Assembly (NCBI GenBank): GCA_018657645.1
Contig: JABHWT010000109.1
Location: forward strand, 1 to 42,348
Length of the DNA stretch: 42,348 bases
Origin: Halieaceae bacterium
GTDB lineage: Bacteria > Pseudomonadota > Gammaproteobacteria > Pseudomonadales > Halieaceae
Reading direction: 5' to 3'
Shown: positions 15,461 through 24,393 of the stretch, piece by piece
How positions within the stretch are numbered: the stretch's first letter is position 1
Layout of the letters: every line of letters begins with the position of its first letter
Translations under genes and position numbers: made by a program
The notes under the pieces: model-generated
Told to the model about the DNA's origin: nothing
Databases searched by the model: none
Seen by the model: only the letters and a program-made list of their open reading frames with translations

Positions 15461-17989
15461 ATGTCGATGGTACAGCAAATTCCCGTCTATTCTATGAGAG
15501 TTATCATGCGTCTTCTTTGCACCCTTGCGATCACAGGCCTGGTCGGCTGCAACATTGCCTGGGCCGATGCTGTTCGCCAAACCAAGGGTGAGTTTTACGA
15601 TGCATTCCGTCAGCTTGATGTAGACCTGCCCACAGCTAACGTGTATCGAACCGCTTCCGGGGCACCGGGTCCCCGCTATTGGCAGCAGCGGGCTGACTAC
15701 AAAATAGAGGTAGTTCTCGATGAGCAGAATCGGCGTATTGATGCATCGGAATCTATTATCTATGTAAATAATTCTCCCGACAGTTTGCGCTATCTATGGT
15801 TGCAACTCGATCAAAATCGCTTCGCCGATCAATCGCTGGACCGATTGTCGGAAACGGCGGCGTCCTCCCCTGAGCGACACCACGGCGCCGAGGCAAAATC
15901 GGACCTGCTGACCTTTGACAACATAGCGAGACATCAACTGGCCAAGGATATTGACTACGGTTTCAGAATTAACCGGGTTGTCGATGTTCGCGACCACGCA
16001 ATACCACATACTATTGTCGATACTATGATGCGTGTGGACCTGGCTAAACCGCTGGAGCCCGGGGAAACTACGACCTTTTCAGTCGACTGGTCTTTTAATA
16101 TCGTGGATGAGCCGCGCGTAGACTCCCGCGGTGGTTACGAGCACTTTATAGACAATGACACCTATATCTACTTTTTAGCCCAGTGGTTTCCTCGACTGGC
16201 AGCGTACACAGACTATGCAGGCTGGCAGAACAAGGCGTTTATAAACTCGGGTGAATTCACTCTCGAGTTTGGTGACTACGAAGTGGCTATAACTGTCCCG
16301 GATGATCATATTGTCTCGGCAACGGGAGAATTACAGAATGCCTCGGAGGTTCTGAGCGGGCAGCAGCAGCGCCGCCTGAGTACGGCTCGCGAATCGAATA
16401 AGCCCTTGTTTATTGTGACTCCAGATGAAGCTCGCAGGAACGAAAAGGGTAAATCTTCCGGTAGTCGTACCTGGAAATTCAGGGCAAGCAACGTTCGCGA
16501 TTTTGCCTGGGCGAGTTCGCGCAAATTTATCTGGGATGCGATGGTTCATCGACAAGATAGCGCGCAGACCCCGGAAGTTATGGCAATGTCCTTTTATCCC
16601 CCGGAAGCCGAGCCGATCTGGTCAAAATACTCGACCCATGCAGTGGTACACACCATGCAGGTTTATTCGCGTTTTTCATTTGATTACCCCTATCCCACCT
16701 CACAATCCGTTAATACCTGGAAAAGCGGTGGTATGGAGTATCCAATGATGACGTTCAACGGCTACAGACCTGAATTGTTCGAGCCGGAAAATGAGGAAGA
16801 AGAAAAAGACGCCCCGCAAAATACCTACTCCCGCAGTGTTAAATACGGACTGATTGGGGTCGTCATTCACGAAGTAGGGCATAATTATTTTCCGATGATT
16901 GTCAACTCGGATGAACGACAGTGGACGTGGATGGACGAGGGATTAAACAGCTTTTTGGAGTATCTGGCGGAGCTAGAGTGGGAGGAGGAGTTCCCGGCCT
17001 ATGGTGATCTGGTGAATGTGCTTGATTATATAGGAGAATATATGGTGAGCGAAAATCAGGTTCCGGTGATGACCAATTCTGAATCTATTCTCCAGTTCTC
17101 GCCAAATGCTTACACCAAACCGACCGCTGCACTGATCGTACTGCGAGAGACCGTCATGGGTCGCGAGTTGTTTGATTTTGCATTCAAGGAATACGCACGA
17201 CGCTGGATGTTCAAACGGCCCACACCGGCGGACTTTTTTAGAACGATGGAGGATGCATCCGGCATCGATCTGGACTGGTTCTGGCGTGGCTGGTTTTTTT
17301 CCACGGACCATGTCGATATCGCGTTGAATGCTGTCCGCGAATATAAGGTTTCGTCGACAAACCCGGATATCGAGTCGGATTTGACGCGGTCTGAGAGTAC
17401 TGAAAAACTACCGGAGACATTAACCCAAATTCGCAATCGGAAAGCCGGCGGTAAAACCTATATTGAAAAACACCCGGAATTGTCGGATTTCTATAATGAT
17501 AATGACCGTTTTACGGTGAGCAATGAGGACCGCAACAACTATTCAGAGGATCTCGATAACCTCGAGGAATGGGAGTACAAATCCTTGATCCGGGCTGTAG
17601 AAGATAATGATTTTATTTATTTTATGGATTTCGAAAACATCGGTGGTCTGCCCTCGTCGCTTCCGCTGGGGATTACTTATGCCGATGGTGTGATAGAGCA
17701 ATTAATGCTGCCCCCCGAAATATGGCGGCGTGGTTACCGGCATATGACCAAGTTGCTGATTCGCGATAAGGCCATTGAGTCGATCGCATTGGACCCTCGT
17801 CACGAGACAGCAGACGTCGACTATTCAAACAACTATTTCCCTGCCCGCCTCGAGAAATCTCGCATCGAACTCTACAAGGAAGAAGATGAAACGCGGAATC
17901 TGATGTCTGATATGCTCAGGTCATTGCGCCAGCGAAAAGGCTCTAGTGGCGATAGCGTTCGCAGTGTGCCACTGAGAGCCGCGAACTGA
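15461..17989 (+). CDS. M1 family zinc metallopeptidase, exported
   Basis: 842 residues. The zinc site is HEVGH (470-474) followed 18 residues later by Glu493 in TWMDEG, the HExxH-x18-E pattern of M1 aminopeptidases. Upstream, GGMEYPMM corresponds to the GxMEN substrate motif, with Tyr for Asn. An N-terminal signal sequence ends in LVGC (lipobox-like, Cys30) or alternatively at AWA-DA, so it is a lipoprotein or a periplasmic protein. M16 at ATG 15506 has a better ribosome site (GAGAG) and is a plausible true start. The C-terminal 220 residues are rich in charged residues and include an extra domain typical of this large subgroup. It overlaps the DUF6702 gene by one base, implying coupled translation. 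Confidence 0.93.
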   Translation: MSMVQQIPVYSMRVIMRLLCTLAITGLVGCNIAWADAVRQTKGEFYDAFRQLDVDLPTANVYRTASGAPGPRYWQQRADYKIEVVLDEQNRRIDASESIIYVNNSPDSLRYLWLQLDQNRFADQSLDRLSETAASSPERHHGAEAKSDLLTFDNIARHQLAKDIDYGFRINRVVDVRDHAIPHTIVDTMMRVDLAKPLEPGETTTFSVDWSFNIVDEPRVDSRGGYEHFIDNDTYIYFLAQWFPRLAAYTDYAGWQNKAFINSGEFTLEFGDYEVAITVPDDHIVSATGELQNASEVLSGQQQRRLSTARESNKPLFIVTPDEARRNEKGKSSGSRTWKFRASNVRDFAWASSRKFIWDAMVHRQDSAQTPEVMAMSFYPPEAEPIWSKYSTHAVVHTMQVYSRFSFDYPYPTSQSVNTWKSGGMEYPMMTFNGYRPELFEPENEEEEKDAPQNTYSRSVKYGLIGVVIHEVGHNYFPMIVNSDERQWTWMDEGLNSFLEYLAELEWEEEFPAYGDLVNVLDYIGEYMVSENQVPVMTNSESILQFSPNAYTKPTAALIVLRETVMGRELFDFAFKEYARRWMFKRPTPADFFRTMEDASGIDLDWFWRGWFFSTDHVDIALNAVREYKVSSTNPDIESDLTRSESTEKLPETLTQIRNRKAGGKTYIEKHPELSDFYNDNDRFTVSNEDRNNYSEDLDNLEEWEYKSLIRAVEDNDFIYFMDFENIGGLPSSLPLGITYADGVIEQLMLPPEIWRRGYRHMTKLLIRDKAIESIALDPRHETADVDYSNNYFPARLEKSRIELYKEEDETRNLMSDMLRSLRQRKGSSGDSVRSVPLRAAN

Positions 17990-18507
17990 TGCGTAGCTCC
18001 CGATACCTGTCATTGGGAAAGTGTCGGTTGTTGCTCGGAATAGTCGCCCTTGTCCCGACACTGGTTTCCTGGGCACACCGAGCACCCGGTAGTCTGACTA
18101 CAATTGCATGGAATGCCACATCAGGTTATACCGAAATTGTTCATCGACTGCACTCACATGATATTGAACGTGGTCTCGCTTCCATATTGGGTATCGCAGA
18201 GTTTTCGATCATGGATGTAAAGGCGCGAGCCAGAGCGGCACTATACGTGGAGCAGCATTTTCAGGTCGAGAAAGACAGTCGTGACCTAAGGCCAATTCTT
18301 GTGGGCGCGGAGTTAGTTGGTCAGTACCTGTTTGTGTATCAGGAACTGCAGCAGCGGCTGCAGGGCGAAATGAGGATACGCAACGACATTTTGCGAGATC
18401 TATACCCTGCGCAGTTAAACCAGGTCAATATTGACGACGATGGTGTTGTACGTACGTTGTTCTTTAGTGGAAATAAGGGATGGCTCGATGTTGAATTTGG
18501 GCATTAG
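17989..18507 (+). CDS. DUF6702 family exported protein
   Basis: 172 residues. An N-terminal hydrophobic signal (CRLLLGIVALVPTLVSWAH) leads into the family opening, in which an alternating beta stretch ends at LHSHDIERGLASI (the conserved hDlE-type motif). AAxYVEQHFQV and GAELVGQYLFVYQE follow. The TGATG junction with the M1 peptidase gene couples translation. DUF6702 genes commonly travel with M1 peptidases, so a shared envelope function (peptide processing or a partner protein) is inferred. No catalytic residues are evident. The stop TAG at 18505 is followed in the same frame by unrelated coding-like sequence, described separately. Confidence 0.75.
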   Translation: MRSSRYLSLGKCRLLLGIVALVPTLVSWAHRAPGSLTTIAWNATSGYTEIVHRLHSHDIERGLASILGIAEFSIMDVKARARAALYVEQHFQVEKDSRDLRPILVGAELVGQYLFVYQELQQRLQGEMRIRNDILRDLYPAQLNQVNIDDDGVVRTLFFSGNKGWLDVEFGH

Positions 18508-18690
18508 CTATCTATTTGGAACGCGCTGCCGATTACAAAGGAGAACCGCAACGTTCGGCTGGAGGCTGAAGTAGAATTTCGAAGCGATCTGGAGAACTTT
18601 TATCTGTCCTTTACCCGTCGGCTGAAAGAGAATGATAAAGTTGTTCGCGGAAAATATTGGGCTGATACTAATCCCAGAGATCATCAATAG
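18508..18690 (+). pseudogene. C-terminal remnant resembling a CocE/NonD hydrolase
   Basis: Sixty codons, directly in frame after the DUF6702 stop, encode a convincing protein C-terminus: NVRLEAEVEFRSDLENF, then SFTRRLKENDKVVRGKYW and ADTNPRDHQ followed by TAG. To my eye this matches the end of the CocE/NonD (X-Pro dipeptidyl-peptidase C-terminal, jelly-roll) domain, which typically ends with a Trp and PRD-x-x. There is no start codon, no N-terminal part and no hydrolase domain nearby. It is best read as the tail of a lost gene, left by a deletion whose other end now carries DUF6702. It could instead be a C-terminal extension reached only by readthrough of TAG, which is less likely. Confidence 0.45.
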
Positions 18691-18702
18691 CCAGCTATTG
18701 AT
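18683..18702. repeat. 9-bp inverted repeat over a remnant stop codon
   Basis: ATCAATAGCCAGCTATTGAT has perfect 9-bp arms around CA and includes the TAG at 18688. It lies at the end of the CocE-like remnant and just before the acyltransferase gene. There is no T-tract, so it is either an old 3'-end hairpin or an operator. Confidence 0.4.
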
Positions 18703-18750
18703 CTGGATTCGACAGCATTGCACCGTTTGGCAGGAGCTCTCGTCACACCG

Positions 18751-19950
18751 ATGAATATGGAAATACCAGTAGAGACAAGGTCTTTTGCAAAAAATACTGA
18801 AATTGAAGTTTTACGTGCCTACGCCATACTTTTCACGTTAGTTTTTCATCTCAAATTGCTGTTGCCCGGCGGTGGTACAATTGGAGAAATGCTAGCGTGG
18901 CTGGATTTGTCCGTTGGGGTGGATCTTTTTCTGGTAATTTCCGGTTACGTCATAACAGCTTCGATCTCCCAGTCCAGATCAAAATACCCGGTATCGGCCG
19001 GAGCGCTAATAATGGCATTCTGGATTAAACGCGTATACCGCTTGTGGCCATCTGCCTGGACCTGGATAGTCGTAGCCATCCTTGCTCAGCTTAGTGTCTC
19101 AAGCGTGGTGGACCTTTCCGACAGATCGGGTGACATAGTCTGGCAGGCAGTGATTGCCCTGATCAATATGATGAACCTATTTACCCCTCACTGTGTTGCA
19201 TCCGGCGGTGGAGTGCAGTGCGTTGTAGATAATTATCTGGGCCACTACTGGAGTTTGTCACTGGAGGAGCAGTTTTACATTCTGTTTCCGCTCTTGTTTT
19301 TTTTGGTTCCTAGACGCGTGTTTATCATCGCCCTTGTGGCGGGCATAGTATTCCAGTTCACGTGGAGCAGGCCCTTTTTTACATACAGCTGGTATTTTAA
19401 AACAGATGCGCTTCTGTGGGGAATACTTTTGGCACTTCTGCAGCAGCTAACATTAGAAGGTAAAGTGAAGTTCAATCTAAATCCTGGTTCTACTATGCTT
19501 CGCTGCTTGGGGTTGCTGCTCATTACACTCTTACCTCTTGTAGCATCCAGGGTTCAGGGAATTGGAAGTGCAATGCAGCCCTATGGCGTGGGACTGGTTG
19601 CTCTTATTTGTGCCTGCGCGGTGGGATTGGCGGCACTGGAGCGGGGGACGTTCCAGTTGAATGGCTACGGCGGAAGAATAATGCAATATTTTGCCAGCAG
19701 ATCGTATTCAATGTATCTCGTTCACCTCATCGTAATCTTGAGCGTGAGAGATTTGTTTCAGGGTCTCGGTGAAGAAGTCGCGATGGGTGGCACGGCGACA
19801 GGTTTGGCTTTAATCGTTGCTGTGTTCTTCACAGTACTATTCACTGAGCTTAACTACCGTTTTATTGAATCGGGCATACGCGACCGAGGTAGGGTAATTG
19901 CCAGTAAGCGCTTGTCGCGCGCGCTGTCGGAGGAGAGCCGTCCGAGTTAG
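18751..19950 (+). CDS. Acyltransferase 3 family membrane protein (OafA/YrhL type)
   Basis: An inner-membrane O-acyltransferase of about 399 residues with ten hydrophobic helices. The family opening is EIEVLRAYAILFTLVFHLKL, containing the catalytic His. It continues with VGVDLFLVISGYVITASI, the FWIKRVYRLWPSAW loop with conserved Arg residues, and HYWSLSLEEQFYILFPLLFF. Relatives acetylate O-antigen, capsule or other glycans. The frame opens at TTG 18718, but ATG 18751 (or 18757) gives the usual N-terminus. Its ribosome site (GGAG, 14 nt away) is not ideal. No glycan genes are immediately beside it; the glycosylation cluster lies 17 kb away. Confidence 0.92.
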   Translation: MNMEIPVETRSFAKNTEIEVLRAYAILFTLVFHLKLLLPGGGTIGEMLAWLDLSVGVDLFLVISGYVITASISQSRSKYPVSAGALIMAFWIKRVYRLWPSAWTWIVVAILAQLSVSSVVDLSDRSGDIVWQAVIALINMMNLFTPHCVASGGGVQCVVDNYLGHYWSLSLEEQFYILFPLLFFLVPRRVFIIALVAGIVFQFTWSRPFFTYSWYFKTDALLWGILLALLQQLTLEGKVKFNLNPGSTMLRCLGLLLITLLPLVASRVQGIGSAMQPYGVGLVALICACAVGLAALERGTFQLNGYGGRIMQYFASRSYSMYLVHLIVILSVRDLFQGLGEEVAMGGTATGLALIVAVFFTVLFTELNYRFIESGIRDRGRVIASKRLSRALSEESRPS

Positions 19951-20080
19951 ATTTGCCCGGTGAACTGGGATTTGCGGAAATCAAAAGAGAGATTTGAAAA
20001 TGCGTGCCCTAATCTGTAACCGATGGAAAATGCAGTCTTAGAAATAATGGGGCGTTCGTCGCAGGCCGGGCAGCATTTGG

Positions 20081-20461
20081 TTAGAGGTTCAACCAGGCTA
20101 GTGCTTCGGGTCGAGTTCGGAAAATTTTGTAACTGGCAGGCAAATTGTCAATCTGTACGAGAAATACTCTTCCCATGCCGAATGTAATATCCTCGGGCAC
20201 GACACAGGCTATTCTGCGGTCAGTGCGTGCGTTGCGTTCGGATTCACTGGCTACAACAGCGGCGGAAAAGTCGGCTAGTCCCTGGGAACTCACGCGGTAC
20301 TCTGTAACGGAAGAGTAATCAACCAGTTGATCCTTTGTGGGAAACCCCGGAATCAGAAAAATCTCGGCAAGATAGTCCGTTAAGGTATCATCATTTATGA
20401 GCCCCAACATATTGATTACTATATATGTGGGCGACACATCGTCGTCGATGGTAAAGGGCAT
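20081..20461 (-). CDS. SpoIIAA/STAS-like small protein
   Basis: 126 residues with an excellent ribosome site (AGGAGGAACCT directly before ATG 20461). The layout fits the SpoIIAA-like (STAS/SEC14-type) group: an N-terminal strand TYIVINMLGLI, a helix DDTLTDYLAEIF, a central LVDYSSVTEYRVSSQGLADF strand-helix, and a C-terminal FRTRPEALAWLNL, where the final ALAWL is characteristic. Such proteins are cytoplasmic and bind lipids or partner proteins. The function is unassigned. It converges on the acyltransferase gene. Confidence 0.7.
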   Translation of the reverse strand: MPFTIDDDVSPTYIVINMLGLINDDTLTDYLAEIFLIPGFPTKDQLVDYSSVTEYRVSSQGLADFSAAVVASESERNARTDRRIACVVPEDITFGMGRVFLVQIDNLPASYKIFRTRPEALAWLNL

Positions 20462-20712
20462 AGGTTCCTCCTGCTACAGCCAATATTAAATGACTTCCAG
20501 GTGCTTTACCAGATGCAGGTATTGGCGCTTCAACCTGATAAACTGACTGTAATGTTCTAACCCCAATTAATTACTAAATGTTAGCTTGATAGGCATGTCG
20601 TGTTGTTTAAAAATAATACCCCGCGATCGAACGAACCAGCTGCAGTGAACTACGGGCGGGGATTCACCACCACTCGGAATTAAGCCGGCTAACCCCTAAT
20701 AGGAGTTTAGGA

Positions 20713-22260
20713 ATGAAAACGTTTATTCTGGCGATAATAGCCATGGGCCTGGTGTCTGCCTGTCAAACCCCATCAGTCGCACCGGTCGCTCAGATGACAT
20801 TGATAACTAATGTGACGGTAATCGATGGTACGGGTGCCCCCAGTTACCCGGGTTCCCTTCGGATACACGATGGCATTATTCTTGAAGTAGGCGATCTGAC
20901 CGTCGGTGCCGGAGATACTGTTATCGATGGCGATGGGAAAATCCTGGTGCCTGGTTTTATCGATACCCACAGTCATCATGATCGGGGAATTTTTAGCAAC
21001 CGGTCTTCCACAGGAGCAGCGAGTCAGGGTATTACTACGATAGTAGTAGGCCAGGACGGTGGTTCCAATCTACCGCTTGAAGATTTTTTTATTCGTTTGG
21101 AAGAGACACCGCCGGCTGTGAATGTGGCCTCTTTTTCAGGGCATGGCTCGGTGCGTGTGGCGGTGATGGGCAACGATTTTCATCGGGTGGCAACCGAGAA
21201 GGAAATTACCGCGATGAAGAAACTCGTCGAGGCAGATATGGCTGCGGGTGCACTCGGTCTTGCAACAGGCCTTGAGTATGAGCAGGGTGTACGGTCCACA
21301 ACTGATGAGGTTGTGGAACTGGCTTCTGTTGCCGGTGCTGCGGGAGGCCGTTATATCAGCCATATGCGCAGTGAGGACACCTACTTCTGGGAGGCGCTTG
21401 AGGAGCTAATAGATGTTGGGCGGCGCGCCAGCCTCCCGGTTCAGGTTAGCCATATCAAGTTGGCCAAAGTGTCGTCGTGGGGGGAGACGGAGCGGCTTAT
21501 AGAACGCTTAAATGCAGCACGCAAAGCGGGTGTTGATGTTACAGCAGACATTTACCCCTATACCTATTGGTCGTCTACTATTCGCGTGTTTTTCCCCGAT
21601 CTCGATTATGATAATCCGCAGCGGGCAGCCTATGCAGTGACTGAGGTGTCAACCCCGGAAGGTATTTACCTGGCCGCCTGGGCGCCTGATCCATCGCTTC
21701 AAGGTAAGACTCTAGGCGAAATAGCAATCTTGCGAGGCAAGGAGCCATCCCTGGTCCTAATGGATATGATCGTCGAGCTGGAGGCCTGGGAGCAGGAAAA
21801 TGGCAGAGGCCAACTGACAGACTCGAATGCCGTTATAGCGGTGAGTATGACGGAACCCGATATTGCGGCCATCATGCAGTGGGAACACACCAACATCTCA
21901 TCGGATGGAGCCGACGGCGGGGGGCACCCGCGCGGCTATGGCGCGTTTCCAAGAGTTCTCGGGCACTACAGTAGGAATTTGGCAACGGTCGACCTTGTAA
22001 CGGCGATCTACAAGATGACGGGCCTCTCTGCCGCGCATATGGGAATTACAACCCGAGGGACGATTGCTCCGGGTAAAGCCGCCGATCTGGTTTTGCTCAA
22101 TCCCGAAACAGTTATAGATAGAGCAACGATTGAGAATCCGACCACTCCCGCCATCGGGATACTGAAGGTTTGGGTCAATGGTGAGCTTGTTTACGCAAAT
22201 GGTGAAACCACGGGTGTTTTCCCGGGAGAAGTCGTTCGGCGCGAGGAAGTCCAGAAATGA
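20713..22260 (+). CDS. N-acyl-D-amino-acid deacylase family amidohydrolase, lipoprotein
   Basis: Hydrolyses N-acyl-D-amino acids to the free D-amino acid and a carboxylate (family inference). 515 residues. A lipobox VSAC with Cys17 predicts a membrane-anchored lipoprotein. The composite amidohydrolase layout is present: a beta-sandwich start (TVIDGTGAPSYPG), the metal motif GFIDTHSHHD (81-90), a second His in VSHIKLAK, and the D-aminoacylase signature SSDGADGGGHPRGYGAFPRV. C-terminal GTIAPGKAADLVLLNPE is the usual return to the sandwich domain. AGGAG precedes the ATG. A PLP dehydratase gene follows on the same strand, probably in one operon. Confidence 0.92.
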   Translation: MKTFILAIIAMGLVSACQTPSVAPVAQMTLITNVTVIDGTGAPSYPGSLRIHDGIILEVGDLTVGAGDTVIDGDGKILVPGFIDTHSHHDRGIFSNRSSTGAASQGITTIVVGQDGGSNLPLEDFFIRLEETPPAVNVASFSGHGSVRVAVMGNDFHRVATEKEITAMKKLVEADMAAGALGLATGLEYEQGVRSTTDEVVELASVAGAAGGRYISHMRSEDTYFWEALEELIDVGRRASLPVQVSHIKLAKVSSWGETERLIERLNAARKAGVDVTADIYPYTYWSSTIRVFFPDLDYDNPQRAAYAVTEVSTPEGIYLAAWAPDPSLQGKTLGEIAILRGKEPSLVLMDMIVELEAWEQENGRGQLTDSNAVIAVSMTEPDIAAIMQWEHTNISSDGADGGGHPRGYGAFPRVLGHYSRNLATVDLVTAIYKMTGLSAAHMGITTRGTIAPGKAADLVLLNPETVIDRATIENPTTPAIGILKVWVNGELVYANGETTGVFPGEVVRREEVQK

Positions 22261-22395
22261 TAACGGGGAGACTCTGCGGGGAACTGGGTGAGAAATCAGC
22301 GCAGTGATGCAGCGCCAGGGAATAGCCTGTTCCCGGTCTGGGCGGCGCCGCTATCAAGGGAATATAGACAGCTAAATTGGGGAGTATGGACCACG

Positions 22396-23391
22396 ATGGT
22401 AGTAGATGCAGCAAGTATTAGCGCGCGAGTCCGGGCGGTTATTAATGAGCCCTTTTATACAATTGATGGGGTCGTTGCGACGCCGTTGGAATACTCTGAA
22501 AGCCTGTCCAACCTCAGCGGCTGCCACCTTTACCTGAAATGTGAAAATCTTCAGACCACGGGGAGTTTTAAGATAAGAGGAGCCACCAGCGCAATTCTGA
22601 ATCTGTGTGCGGGGGACAGGAGAAAGGGGGTCATTACTGCCAGTTCAGGTAACCACGGTGCAGCGACAGCCATGGCGGCGCAGGCACAAGGAATACCAGT
22701 GAGCATTTATGTGCCCAGTTCAATAAGTAGTGTAAAAGAGGAGAAAATTACGTCCCTTGGAGCAAGGCTGATAAAAGTAGACGGCCCAGGTGAAAATGCC
22801 GAACGCGAGGCTGCCAGAGTAGCTCGCGATCAGGGGCTTGCCTACATTAGTCCCTACAATGACGTCGACGTTATCGCCGGACAGGGAACTATCGCAGAGG
22901 AAATACAGCGTGAATTACCCGGGGTTGATGCGGTTTTTGTAAGTGTAGGTGGAGGAGGTCTGATCAGTGGTATTGGTGCCCACCTCAAAACATACAAGCC
23001 TCAGGTTGAAATAGTGGGATGTTGGCCCCAGAACTCCCCCTGTTTGCTGGAGTGCATTAAAGCCGGAACAGTAATCGAGGTAAGTGAACTCGAAACGCTC
23101 TCAGATGGTACAGCCGGCGGTGTGGAGGAGGGTGCCGTGACGTTACCCCTGTGCAAGGAGGTGCTGTCGGCTAGTATTGAAGTATCGGAAAGGGAAATTG
23201 CCGAGGCGATGGAACTGGTATATCGACATCATGGCTATATCATTGAAGGGGCAGCTGGGGTCGCGCTGGCAGGATTGCTCAAAAACCCGCGACAGTATGC
23301 AGGGAAGAAAGTGGTTATCGTTTTGTGCGGGGGAAATATCTCCGAGGAGAAATTCGATAAAGCTATGACCATGCTCGACACGGCGCAGTAG
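22396..23391 (+). CDS. Threonine/serine dehydratase-type PLP enzyme
   Basis: A fold-type II PLP enzyme of 331 residues that deaminates hydroxy-amino acids (threonine, serine, threo-3-hydroxyaspartate) or racemises serine. The Schiff-base lysine is K59 in GSFKIRGA. ASSGNHGAATA and the phosphate loop GGGGLISG (185-192) are standard. There is no ACT regulatory domain, so it is a catabolic form. The frame is open further upstream, but ATG 22396 (GGGGAG 11 nt away) starts the recognisable protein. It is downstream of the D-aminoacylase gene with a 135-bp gap and may process its product. EutB-like and serine racemase-like activities cannot be told apart by eye. Confidence 0.88.
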   Translation: MVVDAASISARVRAVINEPFYTIDGVVATPLEYSESLSNLSGCHLYLKCENLQTTGSFKIRGATSAILNLCAGDRRKGVITASSGNHGAATAMAAQAQGIPVSIYVPSSISSVKEEKITSLGARLIKVDGPGENAEREAARVARDQGLAYISPYNDVDVIAGQGTIAEEIQRELPGVDAVFVSVGGGGLISGIGAHLKTYKPQVEIVGCWPQNSPCLLECIKAGTVIEVSELETLSDGTAGGVEEGAVTLPLCKEVLSASIEVSEREIAEAMELVYRHHGYIIEGAAGVALAGLLKNPRQYAGKKVVIVLCGGNISEEKFDKAMTMLDTAQ

Positions 23392-23427
23392 GAGACCTCC
23401 CCGGGTTCGTATGGCGCATTAATGCCG

Positions 23428-23452
23428 GTGTCACTGACGGGGTGACACTTTT
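23428..23452 (+). terminator. Probable terminator after the dehydratase gene
   Basis: A perfect 7-bp stem GTGTCAC/GTGACAC with a TGACGGG loop, followed by TTTT, lies 37 bp after the dehydratase stop. It also sits at the convergent junction with the SDR gene. The T-tract is short. Confidence 0.5.
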
Positions 23453-23466
23453 GGCTGAATCAGTCC

Positions 23467-24300
23467 TTATGTATGGGTTCTGAATTTTCTTTCCGCTATC
23501 GCGGCATCCCCGGTCTGCTCCTCGACCTTTCCTGGAAACAGGGCTCCCATGATAGCTTTGAAGCGGCCCATTTTCGGAATCACAATGATACCTTCGTTTC
23601 TGGAAATGGCATCAAGCGCTTCTGTCGCCAGTTTGTGGGCTGGATAGGGGGGGCCGGCCATCGACGAAAGATATCGGCGAAAATCGGGTTTCCATGGCAT
23701 TTTATCGAGGCCTTCAATTTGCTCGGCATCGAGCAGAGGCGTGTCAATCGCCGTAGGACAAAGTACGTTGACATGTACGCCATAGGGCGCGGCTTCCGCG
23801 CGCAGGCTGCGGCTCAGGCCAACAACCGCATGTTTGGACATAGCGTAGGGGGTTAATAGCGGAACAGGCATAAGGCCGGCGGCGGAGGCTGTATTGACGA
23901 TGTGACCGTGACCCTGTTTTACCATGATGGGGTAGGCGGCATGGACGCCGTGGATTACGCCCCGAATATTGATGTCGACCACCCGCTCCCAGGCCGCTAG
24001 CGGAATCTCAAAGGTTTCGCCACTCACGCCAATGCCGGCATTATTAAATATGAAGTCTATGCGACTGTGCTGATCGGCCAGCTCCTCTACGCATTGCGAA
24101 ACCGCACCCCCATCGCACACGTCAAGACAAGCGGCGGTTGCAAGGCTCCCGCACTCCCTGGCCACTCGCTGGGCTGACTCCGGGTTTATATCCGTTACAT
24201 GAACGATAGCGCCACGACCGGCCAGTTCCAGGGACAATGCCCTACCAATTCCGGAACCACCCCCGGTCACCAGGGCTACAGAGTCTTTGTATAGTGTCAC
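23467..24300 (-). CDS. Short-chain dehydrogenase/reductase (SDR)
   Basis: A classical SDR of about 277 residues. The NAD(P) loop is TGGGSGIG (12-19), NNAG is at 86-89, and the catalytic triad is Ser near 138 (NTASA), Tyr152 and Lys156 in YAMSK. Asp37 after strand 2 (VTDIN) favours NAD over NADP. I place the start at GTG 24300, which has GGAG 8 nt upstream and gives a normal N-terminus. Upstream ATG 24318 and GTG 24324 lack a ribosome site. Substrate is unknown; alcohol/ketone oxidation in lipid or steroid-type catabolism fits the neighbours. Confidence 0.92.
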   Translation of the reverse strand: MTLYKDSVALVTGGGSGIGRALSLELAGRGAIVHVTDINPESAQRVARECGSLATAACLDVCDGGAVSQCVEELADQHSRIDFIFNNAGIGVSGETFEIPLAAWERVVDINIRGVIHGVHAAYPIMVKQGHGHIVNTASAAGLMPVPLLTPYAMSKHAVVGLSRSLRAEAAPYGVHVNVLCPTAIDTPLLDAEQIEGLDKMPWKPDFRRYLSSMAGPPYPAHKLATEALDAISRNEGIIVIPKMGRFKAIMGALFPGKVEEQTGDAAIAERKFRTHT

Positions 24301-24393
24301 TGGAGTGTCTCCATGCATAGTCACGCGCCAATTATAGACATATTGGCAAGCTGAGCATAATTTTCATGACATCAAAGGGGTGCTGGGACGAGA

